From Chromatiaceae bacterium (GTDB lineage Bacteria > Pseudomonadota > Gammaproteobacteria > Chromatiales > Chromatiaceae), in NCBI GenBank assembly GCA_022340805.1, contig JAJDNF010000054.1, positions 98,355-162,354 of the forward strand: DNA of 64,000 bases, read 5' to 3'. The notes below the pieces were generated by a model. That model was not told the DNA's origin. It saw nothing but the letters and a program-made list of their open reading frames with translations, and ran no database searches. Numbering within the stretch: position 1 is the first letter of the stretch; every line of letters begins with the position of its first letter. The position numbers and the translations under genes are program-made. Positions 17,856 through 26,895 of the stretch are shown here, piece by piece.

Positions 17856-18219
17856 GTTCTGTATAGCCACCACCCCGTTGTCCGCAGATCTTCGGGTCAG
17901 CTGAAGGGGTGCGCGACGACTTCCTCACCGATCCCGTCTTTACCTTCCAAGCTCATCGTGCCGGTAGCGTCGACAACACGATTGATGGGCCCGATGTGCA
18001 ACGCATCGCGCGCGGTGTCGCCGCGCCGGCCAGTCGCAGATGATTATGGTCTGTAATTGCGGTCAGGGGGGCAAATTCCGCAAAAAAATCCGCACCCCAC
18101 TGATCCGCCCCTGCGCGCGTGGCGGGTATGGCAACTGCGATGCAGTGCAGTCGTCAGTTACCGCGGTTTGGGTCAACCTGGCGGCGTGGCGGCTGGGCAA
18201 ACGGTGGCTGAGTCCGGCG
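17856..18219. other. Intergenic region downstream of hypF
   Basis: No annotated-quality gene. On the minus strand an open stretch of about 46 codons (roughly 18043 to 17900) encodes a protein-like sequence ending GIGEEVVAHPFS. It lacks an early start codon, its only internal ATG being 19 codons before the stop, and it could be a decayed gene end or chance. No terminator was seen after hypF. Confidence 0.3.
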
Positions 18220-20562
18220 TCAGAAATTCAGCAGGCGGCTTGCGCCGATCACTGCCTGCCCAAGCGCAATGCCACCGTCGTTGCAGGGTACCTGGTGCTG
18301 GCCCAGGACCCGCAAACCGCGCTCGACAAGGCCCTCGGCAACGCTGCTGAACAGGCGGCGGTTCTGGAACACGCCACCGGACAGCGCGACGCAGTCGAGC
18401 GCCCGCTGTTCGGCGAAATGCGCCGCTGTCGCAACGATCATCTCGGCAAGGCCGGCGTGGAATCGGGCCGAGATTCGTGCAGCCTCCACACCGTTGTCGA
18501 GATCGTCGAGCAACGACTGCCACATCGGCGCGGTATCGATGACCGCGTCCTGGCGTGCGAACGGGTAGGCAAATTGCTCCTCGCATGCCTGGCCTGCGAG
18601 GTGCTCGAGTTCGATCGCCGCCTGGCCCTCGTAGCTGATGTGCTCGCGGCGCACGCCCAGCGCCCCGGCGACCGCGTCGAACAGGCGACCACAGGAGCTG
18701 CTCAGCGGCGAATTGATACCGCGCGCCTGCATCTGCGTGAGTACCTGCAGCGGCTTGCCGCGCAGCCACTGCACGAGTTCGAGTCCAGCCCAATGCTGGT
18801 TCACCGAGTCCCAGCCGAGCTGCATGCAAAGCTGTGCCCAGGTATTGCGCCAGGGTTCGAGCAGTGCGCGTGTGCCGCCCGGCAGCGGCACCGCCGGCAG
18901 ATGGGCGAGACGCTCGAATCGCTGATACTCGACATGCAGGAACTCGCCTCCCCACAGGGTGCCATCGGTACCCATCCCCAGACCGTCGAGCGCAATCCCT
19001 AGCACGGGCCCCGCATCCATCGGCCACGCATTGTCGGCCATGGTGCTGGCGATGTGCGCATGGTGGTGTTGCACCTCTATGACATCGAGCCCGCGCTCGA
19101 GCGCCCAGCGCGATCCGAACCGGGTGGAACGGTAGTCCGGATGCAGATCGACCACTACCGCCGCCGGCTGATGTTGAAACAGGCGCTGGTACAGGGCGAG
19201 GGTCTGCTCCCAGGCGTCGCTGGTGCGTGCGTCCTCGAGGTCGCCGAGATGCTGCGACACCACCGCCTGCGCATTGTGCAGCAGGCAGAAGGTGTTCTTC
19301 AGTTCGGCCCCCAGCGCGAGCAGTGGCGGCGCATCGGCAAACCCGGGTGGCAGCGGGATCGGGTGGGGTGCGTAGCCGCGGGCGCGGCGCAGCAGGTGCG
19401 GCTGCTTGAGATTCATCTGCAACACCGAGTCGTCGACCCGGTTGACGATCTCGCGGTCGTGCAGCAACCAGGCGTCGGCGATCTGCCCGAGACGCTCCCC
19501 GGCGTCCAGATTATCGGTGCACTGTGGCTCGTCCGAGAGGTTACCGCTGGTCATCACCAGCGGCGTGCCGGGACGGTGGTCGTGCCAGTCGGCCAGCAGG
19601 ATGTGGTGCAGTGGGCTGTAAGGCAGCATGAAGCCGAGCATCGACTGACCTGGAGCCAGCGCCGCTGCGAGCGGCGGCGCATCGCTGCGCCGGTCGGCGA
19701 GGACGATCGGCGCGGCCGGACCGGCTAGTTGCGCGCGCGCGTCTGGATCCAACTCGATGAAACGTTCGACGGTTTCGATGTCTGCCGCCATCAGCGCAAA
19801 CGGCTTGTCGTAGCGGCGCTTGCGGCGCCGCAGCTTGTCCACGGCCGCGTCGTTCGAGGCGTCGCAGGCGAGGTGGAAACCGCCGATACCCTTGATCGCG
19901 ATGATATGTCCCTGCGCCATCAGCGCCGCGCCAAGCGCAATCGCGTCGCGTGCCGCGTACTGCTGCGGTTGTTGTTCGGCGCCGTCCGCGCCGACCAGCC
20001 ATACTCTCGGCCCGCATTGCGGGCAGGCGTTCGGTTGGGCGTGGAAGCGGCGGTCGGTTGGGTCCTGGTACTCGGCCTGGCAGCGCGCGCACTGGGTGAA
20101 GGCAGCCATGCTGGTATTGGCGCGGTCGTACGGGATGCCGCGGACGATCGACAGGCGCGGCCCGCAATGCGTGCAGTTGGTGAACGGGTAGCGGTAGCGG
20201 CGGTCGCCCGGGTCGCGGATTTCCGCCAGGCAGGCCGGACAGGTTGCCGCGTCGGCGACGATCGCGGTGCGCGCGCCACCGGCAAGACTCGCGGCGATCA
20301 CGAAGCCCCCGCCGGGCGGCGCTGCAGTGTCGAGCGGGGTCCGTTCCAGGGCCTCAATGCGGGCCAGCGGCGGACATTCGGCGCGGATCCCGTGGCACAG
20401 GCGGTCGAGTGCGTCGGCCGAACCCCAGGCCTCGATCAGTACGCCCTCGCCATCGTTGGTCACCTGGCCGAGCACGCCGGTCCGACTGGCGATGCGCCAC
20501 ACCGTGGGCCTAAAGCCGACCCCTTGTACCAGTCCTCTGATCCTGATGCGTTCGCCCTGCAT
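18220..20562 (-). CDS. hypF: Carbamoyltransferase HypF (hydrogenase maturation)
   Basis: HypF uses carbamoyl phosphate and ATP to make the carbamoyl group that HypE converts to the cyanide ligand of [NiFe]-hydrogenases. The 780-aa protein shows all expected parts. There is an N-terminal acylphosphatase domain (RGLVQGVGFRPTVWRIA), zinc-finger pairs (CPACLAEI, CTHCGPRL, CARCQAEY, CPQCGPRV) and a YrdC-like domain (AIKGIGGFHLACDA, RRKRRYDKPFALM). The C-terminal carbamoyltransferase has the metal motif VQHHHAHIAST and DGLGMGTDGTLWGGEF. The ATG at MQGERIRIRG fits the family start. No other hyp or hydrogenase gene is in the window, so its partners must lie elsewhere. Confidence 0.95.
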   Translation of the reverse strand: MQGERIRIRGLVQGVGFRPTVWRIASRTGVLGQVTNDGEGVLIEAWGSADALDRLCHGIRAECPPLARIEALERTPLDTAAPPGGGFVIAASLAGGARTAIVADAATCPACLAEIRDPGDRRYRYPFTNCTHCGPRLSIVRGIPYDRANTSMAAFTQCARCQAEYQDPTDRRFHAQPNACPQCGPRVWLVGADGAEQQPQQYAARDAIALGAALMAQGHIIAIKGIGGFHLACDASNDAAVDKLRRRKRRYDKPFALMAADIETVERFIELDPDARAQLAGPAAPIVLADRRSDAPPLAAALAPGQSMLGFMLPYSPLHHILLADWHDHRPGTPLVMTSGNLSDEPQCTDNLDAGERLGQIADAWLLHDREIVNRVDDSVLQMNLKQPHLLRRARGYAPHPIPLPPGFADAPPLLALGAELKNTFCLLHNAQAVVSQHLGDLEDARTSDAWEQTLALYQRLFQHQPAAVVVDLHPDYRSTRFGSRWALERGLDVIEVQHHHAHIASTMADNAWPMDAGPVLGIALDGLGMGTDGTLWGGEFLHVEYQRFERLAHLPAVPLPGGTRALLEPWRNTWAQLCMQLGWDSVNQHWAGLELVQWLRGKPLQVLTQMQARGINSPLSSSCGRLFDAVAGALGVRREHISYEGQAAIELEHLAGQACEEQFAYPFARQDAVIDTAPMWQSLLDDLDNGVEAARISARFHAGLAEMIVATAAHFAEQRALDCVALSGGVFQNRRLFSSVAEGLVERGLRVLGQHQVPCNDGGIALGQAVIGASRLLNF

Positions 20563-20764
20563 TGCCCGAGTATGCCGCATCAAGTGCGGCTCGAGGTGGT
20601 CGCCAATACCGCTAATGAATGAAAGCAATACATAAAGCAAATGACCACATCAAAAAAATTGGTCTATGCTTTCGCTGTCGATGATGCGGCGCAACAAATG
20701 CGGCGACAGACCGTTTTGCATCAACCGACGATTTACACCACCTGATAGTTCAAGGAGATTGACC

Positions 20765-21109
20765 ATGTCCCTCGCAGTAGCAACCCGAGCACGCCCTGCC
20801 GGAGTCACCGCCCTTCCGTTGGACGATGCCGGTTTCTTGCTGGAGCACAGGCTGTGGAACCGGGAGCTGGCCCAGCAGCTCGCGGACCGGAACGGCCTCG
20901 GCCAGTTGGGTTCCACCCAATGGCTGATCATCGATTTCGTCCGCGACAGATATTTCCGCTGCGGGGCGCTGCCGCCGATGCGCAATGTGTGTCGCAAGCT
21001 GGGGGTCGATCGCGAGGCGGTGAAGAAGTCATTCGGCGGCTGCCGCCCGTTGTGGCAGATCGCGGGCCTGCCAAACCCCGGTGAAGAGGCGCTCAGCTAC
21101 ATGGGCTGA
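20765..21109 (+). CDS. DsrC/TusE-family protein lacking the redox cysteines
   Basis: This 114-aa protein has the DsrC/TusE fold signature: STQWLIIDFVRDRY, the PPMRNVCRKLG segment and IAGLPNPG near the C-terminus. In DsrC and TusE one or two cysteines near the end carry sulfur. The position just before xIAGLP is Trp97 here and the usual near-terminal Cys position is Glu108, so neither is present. The remaining Cys (66, 76, 93) lie elsewhere. DsrC-like proteins without these cysteines have been proposed to be regulatory; I recall the RspA label but cannot verify it. A strong AAGGAG ribosome site precedes the ATG. The gene is divergent from hypF across a 202-base gap. Confidence 0.7.
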   Translation: MSLAVATRARPAGVTALPLDDAGFLLEHRLWNRELAQQLADRNGLGQLGSTQWLIIDFVRDRYFRCGALPPMRNVCRKLGVDREAVKKSFGGCRPLWQIAGLPNPGEEALSYMG

Positions 21110-21264
21110 TTGTGCCGGCCGCTGCAGTATGGTGTCGCCACCGTTTGAGCCAAGCCGGGGGTGTGGTCGTTGAGCGATGGGCCTTTGTCTCGCCGAGAAA
21201 GGCCGATCGCGAATCATCTTCCATGAGCACGTGAACGCGCCGATGGGCGCAATACGCAGCCGTC

Positions 21265-22551
21265 CTATTCGACTACGCGGTCGATAACCAGCTGTACGCT
21301 GCCGGGCGGGTTCGCCGTCTCCACGAAGCTGTCACTGGCGATCATGTCGCCGGCCTGTGTGCCGGCCTGCCCGCTCTTCGAAATCTTGGCGCTGATCTTG
21401 ACGCGCGGGAACGACGACAGCTTCATCGCCGGCATCATCGCCATGGCATCGGTCAGCGTGACCCGGAGCGGCAGTTCCGCGGCCTGGTGACGGGCAACGG
21501 CAAGTGGCATCGGCGGACCGCTCTCGGCGCGCGCCAGTACGAACACGGTGTCAGTAGGCGACACCTGCTCCATCAGCGAGGGGGCCAGAGCGACCTCGAC
21601 CACGATGGATGCACCCGCTGCGGTATCTGCGCCGGCCTTCTGCGGCGCGTTGCTGGCAGTGCCGGCCGTAGTCATGATCGGCGGCAGGGTCGAGGCGACC
21701 TTGGGCAGGCTGCCGCCGGCCTGGGTGATCATCTGTCCCAATTCGGCCTGCATCGCCGGTTCGGCACCGAGCAGCGGGTAGGCGCGCTGCCAGTAGTCCA
21801 GGGCGGTCGCGTTGTCGCCCTTGTCGGCGGAGGCATTGCCCAGCAGCCACAGCGCGGTCACGCTCGCGGGATCGATGCTCAGGGCCTTTTGCAGCAGTTC
21901 CTGGGCACGTGCGCCGACCCGGCGGCCATCCCGCATGGTCATCGCGTCGGCCAGCGACAGCAGGCCGGCGGTCTCTTCGGGAAGCAGTTCGACCACGTGC
22001 TCGAAGGCAAACACCGCCTCCGGGTAGTTCTGCAGACGCATGTAGGTGCGACCGAGCAGGAACCAGCCATCCGCGTTTTCCGGGTTTGCCTCCATGCGTT
22101 GGCGCAATTGTTTGACCAGCTCTTCGACCGGCGGCATCTGGCCGTTTTTGCCGTGCCCGGACATCACGGGACCGCCCGACTGGCCACCGATGAGTTCGGG
22201 CGAACCGATCTGCAGATACGTCGGGATCGCGATCAGCGGGATCAGCAGCGCCGCCAACGGCAGCGCCCAGCGCCCACCCGCATTGATCAGCGGGGCCGGG
22301 CCCTTCGCGGTCCCTTCGAGATCCTCTGCGAGCGCCAGTTCGACATCCTGCTTGGCCTGGCTGAACTCTTCTTCGGAGAGATCGCCGGCCTCCTTCTGTT
22401 TGACCAGTTCGGCCAGGTGTTCGCGGGCAATTGCCACGTTGAACTGCTCGGTCGCATCCGACTTCGCCGCATGCTGGCGCAGCAACGTAGGGGCGAGTAT
22501 TGCCAGGGCCACCAGCATCATGGTGGCAGAGATAATCCAGAAAAGGGTCAT
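21265..22551 (-). CDS. ccmI: Cytochrome c biogenesis protein CcmI
   Basis: CcmI is a membrane-bound chaperone that presents apocytochrome c to the heme ligation complex. The 428-aa protein starts MTLFWIISATMMLVALAIL, with two N-terminal helices separated by a loop containing EHLAELVKQKEAGDLSEEEF, a CcmI hallmark. A periplasmic TPR region follows (GWFLLGRTYMRLQNYPEAVFAFEHVVEL and DYWQRAYPLLG), then a C-terminal beta-rich domain. The ATG overlaps the ccmH stop by 4 bases. It is the last gene of the ccm operon. Confidence 0.93.
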   Translation of the reverse strand: MTLFWIISATMMLVALAILAPTLLRQHAAKSDATEQFNVAIAREHLAELVKQKEAGDLSEEEFSQAKQDVELALAEDLEGTAKGPAPLINAGGRWALPLAALLIPLIAIPTYLQIGSPELIGGQSGGPVMSGHGKNGQMPPVEELVKQLRQRMEANPENADGWFLLGRTYMRLQNYPEAVFAFEHVVELLPEETAGLLSLADAMTMRDGRRVGARAQELLQKALSIDPASVTALWLLGNASADKGDNATALDYWQRAYPLLGAEPAMQAELGQMITQAGGSLPKVASTLPPIMTTAGTASNAPQKAGADTAAGASIVVEVALAPSLMEQVSPTDTVFVLARAESGPPMPLAVARHQAAELPLRVTLTDAMAMMPAMKLSSFPRVKISAKISKSGQAGTQAGDMIASDSFVETANPPGSVQLVIDRVVE

Positions 22552-23018
22552 GCGTCTCTCTTGTCGGGGTCGCTGTCGAGGAGTGAGGCGGCGGCCTGCA
22601 GCTTGGCAGCGTCGACGTTGACGCCTTGCTGGGCGCGCCGGCGGCGGATGGTGCGTATCAACAGGCTGACACCAATCAGCAGGATCACGAATGGCCCGGT
22701 CCACAGCAGCAGTGTTTCTCTGTTCAGCGGTGGCCGATACAACACGAACTCGCCGTAGCGGTCGACCATATAGTCGGCGATCTCCTTTTCCGACATGTTC
22801 TGGTTAACCATCTCATAGGTCTTGCGGCGCAGGTCCACGGCGAGTTCCGCATTCGAATCGGCCAGGTTCTGGTTCTGACACACCAGGCAGCGCAGTTCGG
22901 CGATCAGCTTGTTGTAGCGTGCCTCGTGCTGTGGGGTGTCGAAGGTATGCACCTCGACCCGCGCGTGGGCGCCTACGGTCAGCAGCAGGCCAAGTATTAC
23001 GGTCGCCAGGCGCCTCAT
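22548..23018 (-). CDS. ccmH: Cytochrome c biogenesis protein CcmH
   Basis: CcmH is a periplasm-facing thioredoxin-like reductant for apocytochrome CXXCH motifs. The 156-aa protein has a signal peptide (RRLATVILGLLLTVGAHA) and the hallmark LRCLVCQNQNLADSNAELA with Cys44 and Cys47. It then has DYMVDRYGEFVLYRPP and a C-terminal transmembrane helix (LLWTGPFVILLIGVSLLI). The start overlaps the ccmG stop by 4 bases; the open frame further upstream is out-of-family. Confidence 0.95.
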   Translation of the reverse strand: MRRLATVILGLLLTVGAHARVEVHTFDTPQHEARYNKLIAELRCLVCQNQNLADSNAELAVDLRRKTYEMVNQNMSEKEIADYMVDRYGEFVLYRPPLNRETLLLWTGPFVILLIGVSLLIRTIRRRRAQQGVNVDAAKLQAAASLLDSDPDKRDA

Positions 23019-23563
23019 GACTTGCCACCCGCCGCATCGAAGTAGGGCTTGAACTTTTCGTCCCAGGCCTGCGGGTTCACCGCACCGGTGTGCTTCTCGC
23101 GCACCATGCCCTGCGCGTCGATCAGGAACGTCTCTGGTGCCCCGTAGACCCCCCAGTCGATGGCCGCATTGCTGTTCGGGTCGAACGCGATTTTCAGGAA
23201 CGGATTCCCGAGGCGCGTGATCATCGCCTTGGCCTCCTCTGCCTCGTCGCGCCAGTTGACGCCGATGATCGGGACCCCCTCGTTCCTGGCCAGGTGCAGC
23301 AGGTACTCGTGCTCCTTCCAGCACTCCGGGCACCAGGTGCCGAACACGTTCAGCAGCCATACCTTTCCGGCCATGTCGGATGGGCGCACGGTCTGCGTCG
23401 GATCGAACAGATCGGGCAGGGTGAACTCAGGGGCGCTGCGCCCGATGAACTGGGTCGGCACGTCACGCGGGTTGTACTCGCCCTCGTTCATCTTCCCCAA
23501 CACGAACCAGAACAGGCCGGCCAGGGCGAGGAATAGCGCCAGTGGGACGATCGCACGGTTCAT
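23015..23563 (-). CDS. ccmG: Thiol:disulfide interchange protein CcmG/DsbE
   Basis: This membrane-anchored thioredoxin keeps apocytochrome or CcmH cysteines reduced during heme attachment. The 182-aa protein has one N-terminal helix (AIVPLALFLALAGLFWFVLG), the active site FGTWCPECWKEH (Cys78, Cys81), and the CcmG-type GVYGAPETFLID loop with its cis-proline. It overlaps ccmF and ccmH by 4 bases on each side. Confidence 0.96.
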   Translation of the reverse strand: MNRAIVPLALFLALAGLFWFVLGKMNEGEYNPRDVPTQFIGRSAPEFTLPDLFDPTQTVRPSDMAGKVWLLNVFGTWCPECWKEHEYLLHLARNEGVPIIGVNWRDEAEEAKAMITRLGNPFLKIAFDPNSNAAIDWGVYGAPETFLIDAQGMVREKHTGAVNPQAWDEKFKPYFDAAGGKS

Positions 23564-25524
23564 GCAGCGGCCCCCGCTGCCCGGCTGTCAGCCTGGCGCG
23601 ACCGACGGGCCAAGGTGCGGTAGCGGCGGTCAGTGGCGGCGAGCGCGCCGCCAAACGCCATGATCAGACCGGCCAGCCACAACCAGCGCACGAACGGCTT
23701 GTGGTAGATGCGCAGACTCCATGCACCCTTGCCGAGGTCCTCGCCGAGCGCGACGAACAGGTCACGGGTCAGGCCCGGGTCGATGGCCGCCTCGGTCATC
23801 GGCATGGTTTGCACCAGGTAGATGCGCTTCTCCGGGTGCATCTCGGCAATCGGCTCGCCGTCTCGGCTGGCAAGGATGTCGCCGCGATAGGCGGTGTAGT
23901 TTGGCCCCTTGGTGGCATCGACACCGCGAAACTCGAAGGTATAGCCGCCCATCTCATACGACTCGCCCGGTGCCAGGCGTATATCTTTTTCGCTCGAGTA
24001 CAGCGAGGTCAGGGTCACGCCGACGACGAACACCGCAATACCCAGGTGGCCAAGCACCATGCCCCAGAAGCCGCGCGGGATCTGTCGCCAGTTGTTGTGC
24101 GGGGCCAGCCGCTCACGCACTGCGACGACGGTCGATGCGGTGACCCAGATCGCCAGCACTACGCCGAACGCGGCCTGCCAGACGAAGTGTGGGGTGAGCA
24201 GCGCGGTCAGGGTGATGCCGGCGACCAGCGCGAGCATTGCCGGGATACGCAGCCTCGGCCACAGGTGGGCGAAGCTGTCGCGCTTCCAACGCGCCAGCGC
24301 GCCGATCCCGACCAACATCGCCAGCGGCGCGGTCAGTGGTATGAACACGCTGTTGAAGTAGGGAGGGCCGACCGAGATCTTGCCGATGCCGAGCGCATCC
24401 ACCGCGAGCGGGTACAGGGTGCCGAGCAGGATGCTGGCCGCGGCCACCACCAGCAGCACGTTGTTGAGCAGTAGCCCGGTCTCGCGCGACAGCAGGTCGA
24501 AGCTGACCGAACTCTTGATCTGATTGGCGCGCAAGGCATACAGCGCCAGCGACGAGCCGACCACGGCCATCAGGAACAGCAGGATGAAAACGCCGCGCTC
24601 AGGGTCGGAGGCAAAGGCGTGCACCGAGGTCAGTACGCCAGAGCGGACCAGGAAGGTGCCCAGCAGGCTGAGCGAGAAGGCGAAGATCGCGAGCAGTACC
24701 GTCCAGGCCTTGAAGGCCCCGCGCTTCTCGGTGACTGCCAGCGAATGCATCAATGCGGTGCCGACCAGCCATGGCATGAACGAGGCGTTCTCGACCGGAT
24801 CCCAGAACCACCAGCCGCCCCAGCCGAGTTCGTAGTAGGCCCACCAGCTGCCCAGCGTGATACCCACCGTCAGGCACATCCAGGCGAGGTTGGTCCATGG
24901 TCGCGACCAGCGAGCCCAGGCCGCGTCGAGACGGCCGCCGAGCATCGCCGCGATCGCGAACGCAAAGGGCACCGAGAAACCCACGTAGCCCATGTACAGC
25001 ATCGGTGGATGGATGATCAGGCCGAAATCCTGCAGCAGCGGGTTAAGGTCGCGACCATCCGCGGGCGGCACCGGCAGGCGGTCGAACGGGTTCGAGGTGA
25101 TCAGCATGAACAGCAGAAAGCCGACCGCGACCAGCCCCATCACGCCGACCACGCGCGCGATTACGACCAACGGAACACTGCGGCTGAAGATCGTGACGGC
25201 GGTGGTCCAGATCGACAGAACCAGCGCCCACAGCAGCAGCGAACCCTCGTGGCCACCCCACACTGCCGAGAACAGGTATTGCGTGGGCAGTTGGGTATTC
25301 GAGTTCTGCGCCACGTAGGCAACGCTGAAGTCATGCACCAGGAAGCTGTACGTCAGCAGGGCAAAGGCGGTGAATATGAACAGCGCCTGCAGGCGCGCCG
25401 CCGGTAACGCGAGCAGCATCCAGCGGGTGATGCCGCGCTGCGCACCGATCAGTGGAAACACCGCCTGGATCACTGAAAGCGAGAGCGCAATCAGCAATGC
25501 TATCTGGCCGAGTTCTGGAATCAT
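23560..25524 (-). CDS. ccmF: Heme lyase CcmF
   Basis: CcmF joins heme from holo-CcmE to apocytochrome c. The 654-aa polytopic protein has the tryptophan-rich WWD-type motif (LGWGGWWFWDPVENASFMPW), IIHPPMLYMGYVGFSVPFA, HSLAVTEKRGAFKAWTVLL and FLVRSGVLTSVHAFASDPERG. Length is typical (about 640-660 aa). It overlaps ccmE and ccmG by 4 bases. Confidence 0.97.
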   Translation of the reverse strand: MIPELGQIALLIALSLSVIQAVFPLIGAQRGITRWMLLALPAARLQALFIFTAFALLTYSFLVHDFSVAYVAQNSNTQLPTQYLFSAVWGGHEGSLLLWALVLSIWTTAVTIFSRSVPLVVIARVVGVMGLVAVGFLLFMLITSNPFDRLPVPPADGRDLNPLLQDFGLIIHPPMLYMGYVGFSVPFAFAIAAMLGGRLDAAWARWSRPWTNLAWMCLTVGITLGSWWAYYELGWGGWWFWDPVENASFMPWLVGTALMHSLAVTEKRGAFKAWTVLLAIFAFSLSLLGTFLVRSGVLTSVHAFASDPERGVFILLFLMAVVGSSLALYALRANQIKSSVSFDLLSRETGLLLNNVLLVVAAASILLGTLYPLAVDALGIGKISVGPPYFNSVFIPLTAPLAMLVGIGALARWKRDSFAHLWPRLRIPAMLALVAGITLTALLTPHFVWQAAFGVVLAIWVTASTVVAVRERLAPHNNWRQIPRGFWGMVLGHLGIAVFVVGVTLTSLYSSEKDIRLAPGESYEMGGYTFEFRGVDATKGPNYTAYRGDILASRDGEPIAEMHPEKRIYLVQTMPMTEAAIDPGLTRDLFVALGEDLGKGAWSLRIYHKPFVRWLWLAGLIMAFGGALAATDRRYRTLARRSRQADSRAAGAAA

Positions 25525-25979
25525 AACGGCTTGCTCCCGGGGTGTCTTTCGCCCATCTTGCCGGATTCTTTGAGGGCTGCGGCGACCTCCGGCGGCATGT
25601 AGGTCTCATCGTGCTTGGCCAGCACCTCTTCGGCGACGAATACCTTGTCCGGGCCCATCCGTCCCTGCGCTATCACCCCCTGACCCTCGGCGAACAGGTC
25701 GGGCAGGATACCGCTGTACGCGACGGTGACTCGCTGCGCCAGATCGGTGACCACGAACCTGACCGTAAGATCACCCTCTTCACGGCTCAGGCTGCCGGCC
25801 TCGACCAGGCCGCCGAGACGGAACAGGTGGTTGGCCGGCGCCTTGCCTTCGACCACCTCGCTGGGTGAGAAGAAATACGACAGATTGCCCTTCAATGCGT
25901 TGAGCACCAGGAAGGTCGCCAGACCGAGCGCGGCCAGGCCGACGATGACGATGCCGAATCGCTTGTGTCTGGCCTTCAT
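25521..25979 (-). CDS. ccmE: Heme chaperone CcmE
   Basis: CcmE carries heme covalently in the periplasm. The 152-aa protein has one N-terminal helix (IVIVGLAALGLATFLVL) and the beta-barrel body with FFSPSEV and FRLGGLVEAGSL. The heme-binding site AKHDETYMPPE has His123 and Tyr127. The junctions with ccmD and ccmF overlap. Confidence 0.97.
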   Translation of the reverse strand: MKARHKRFGIVIVGLAALGLATFLVLNALKGNLSYFFSPSEVVEGKAPANHLFRLGGLVEAGSLSREEGDLTVRFVVTDLAQRVTVAYSGILPDLFAEGQGVIAQGRMGPDKVFVAEEVLAKHDETYMPPEVAAALKESGKMGERHPGSKPL

Positions 25980-26143
25980 GGATTCACCTCTCGTTCTATT
26001 CGCGCAATGTGCGCGATGCGTTTTCTGATCTTACGGCCGCGGCTGCGCAGCAGCAGGGGTTCCGCAATCATGAACAGCGCAGTGACGCCGAACGACCCCC
26101 AGACGTACAGGCCATAGCCCCCCATATGGAAGAATTCCGCCAT
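25976..26143 (-). CDS. ccmD: Heme exporter protein CcmD
   Basis: This 55-aa gene is short but clear. It starts MAEFFHMGGYGLYVWGSFGV, the classic CcmD opening, has one transmembrane helix (about residues 11-32), and ends with an Arg/Lys-rich tail beginning RSRGRKIRKRIAHI. The stop overlaps the ccmE start (ATGA), and the ATG is 2 bases after the ccmC stop. CcmD stabilises the CcmABC-CcmE complex that releases loaded CcmE. Confidence 0.93.
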   Translation of the reverse strand: MAEFFHMGGYGLYVWGSFGVTALFMIAEPLLLRSRGRKIRKRIAHIARIEREVNP

Positions 26144-26145
26144 GT

Positions 26146-26895
26146 TCAGATCTCCCCGCCGCCCAGTTCGCGCACCCAGGTCGTGGAGCGCTCACGCTCC
26201 AGGATCACCGTGCGTACGCGCGCCATCGCCACCGCGATCGAATAGGCCCAGAAACCGAGCGTCATGATCAGCATCGTGAGTAGCATGGTCTCCTCCATCG
26301 TCGACTCCTGGTTCATGCGGATGGTCGAGCCCTGATGCAAGGTATTCCACCACTTGACCGAGTAGTAAATGATCGGCACGTTGACCACACCGACCAGCAG
26401 CAGGATTGCGCTCGCCCGGTCGCCGCGACGCGGGTCGTCGATCGCCGCGCGCAACGCCATATAACCCAGATACAAAAACAGCAGAATAAGTTCCGAGGTG
26501 ATGCGCGCATCCCAGACCCACCAGGTTCCCCACATGGGTTTGCCCCAGAACGACCCGGTCCACAGCGACAGGAACGCGAACATCGCGCCGGTCGGAGCGA
26601 GCGCCTGGGCCATCATCGCCGACAGCCGCGTGTTGAAGACCAGTCCCAAGGCGGCCCAGCCGGCCATCACCACATAGATAAACATCGACATCCACGACGC
26701 AGGAACATGGACGAAGATGATGCGATAGCCCTCGCCCTGCTTGTAATCGGTGGGGGCGACGAAGAAGCTCATGTACAGCCCCACAGCGATCAGGACCACC
26801 GCGATCACGGTCGATACCAGCGATATCTTGCGTGCCAGCGGATAGAAGCTGGCTGGTGACGAGAACTTAAACCAGTTTATCAATCGGGAAGTCAT
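26146..26895 (-). CDS. ccmC: Heme exporter protein CcmC
   Basis: CcmC presents heme to CcmE. The 249-aa protein has six helices and the WWD domain (WGTWWVWDARITSELIL). Flanking periplasmic histidines appear in FVHVPASWMS and KWWNTLHQGST. Length matches E. coli CcmC (245 aa). A 229-base gap separates it from ccmB upstream, unlike the otherwise overlapping operon. Confidence 0.96.
   Translation of the reverse strand: MTSRLINWFKFSSPASFYPLARKISLVSTVIAVVLIAVGLYMSFFVAPTDYKQGEGYRIIFVHVPASWMSMFIYVVMAGWAALGLVFNTRLSAMMAQALAPTGAMFAFLSLWTGSFWGKPMWGTWWVWDARITSELILLFLYLGYMALRAAIDDPRRGDRASAILLLVGVVNVPIIYYSVKWWNTLHQGSTIRMNQESTMEETMLLTMLIMTLGFWAYSIAVAMARVRTVILERERSTTWVRELGGGEI

Noticed and set aside
17900..18043. 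46-codon minus-strand open stretch resembling a protein end
   Set aside because: No early start codon or ribosome site, and no family match; it may be a decayed remnant, but support is too thin.
18040..19002. 320-codon plus-strand frame opposite hypF
   Set aside because: It lies fully antisense to a well supported hypF and has no recognisable domain.
20563..20764. FNR-box-like TTGAT sequence between hypF and the DsrC-like gene
   Set aside because: Only one half-site (TTGAT then TCATT) is present, so it does not meet the palindrome.
21487..22758. 423-codon plus-strand frame opposite ccmI/ccmH
   Set aside because: Antisense to clear ccm genes; its composition is typical of GC-rich third-position shadow frames.
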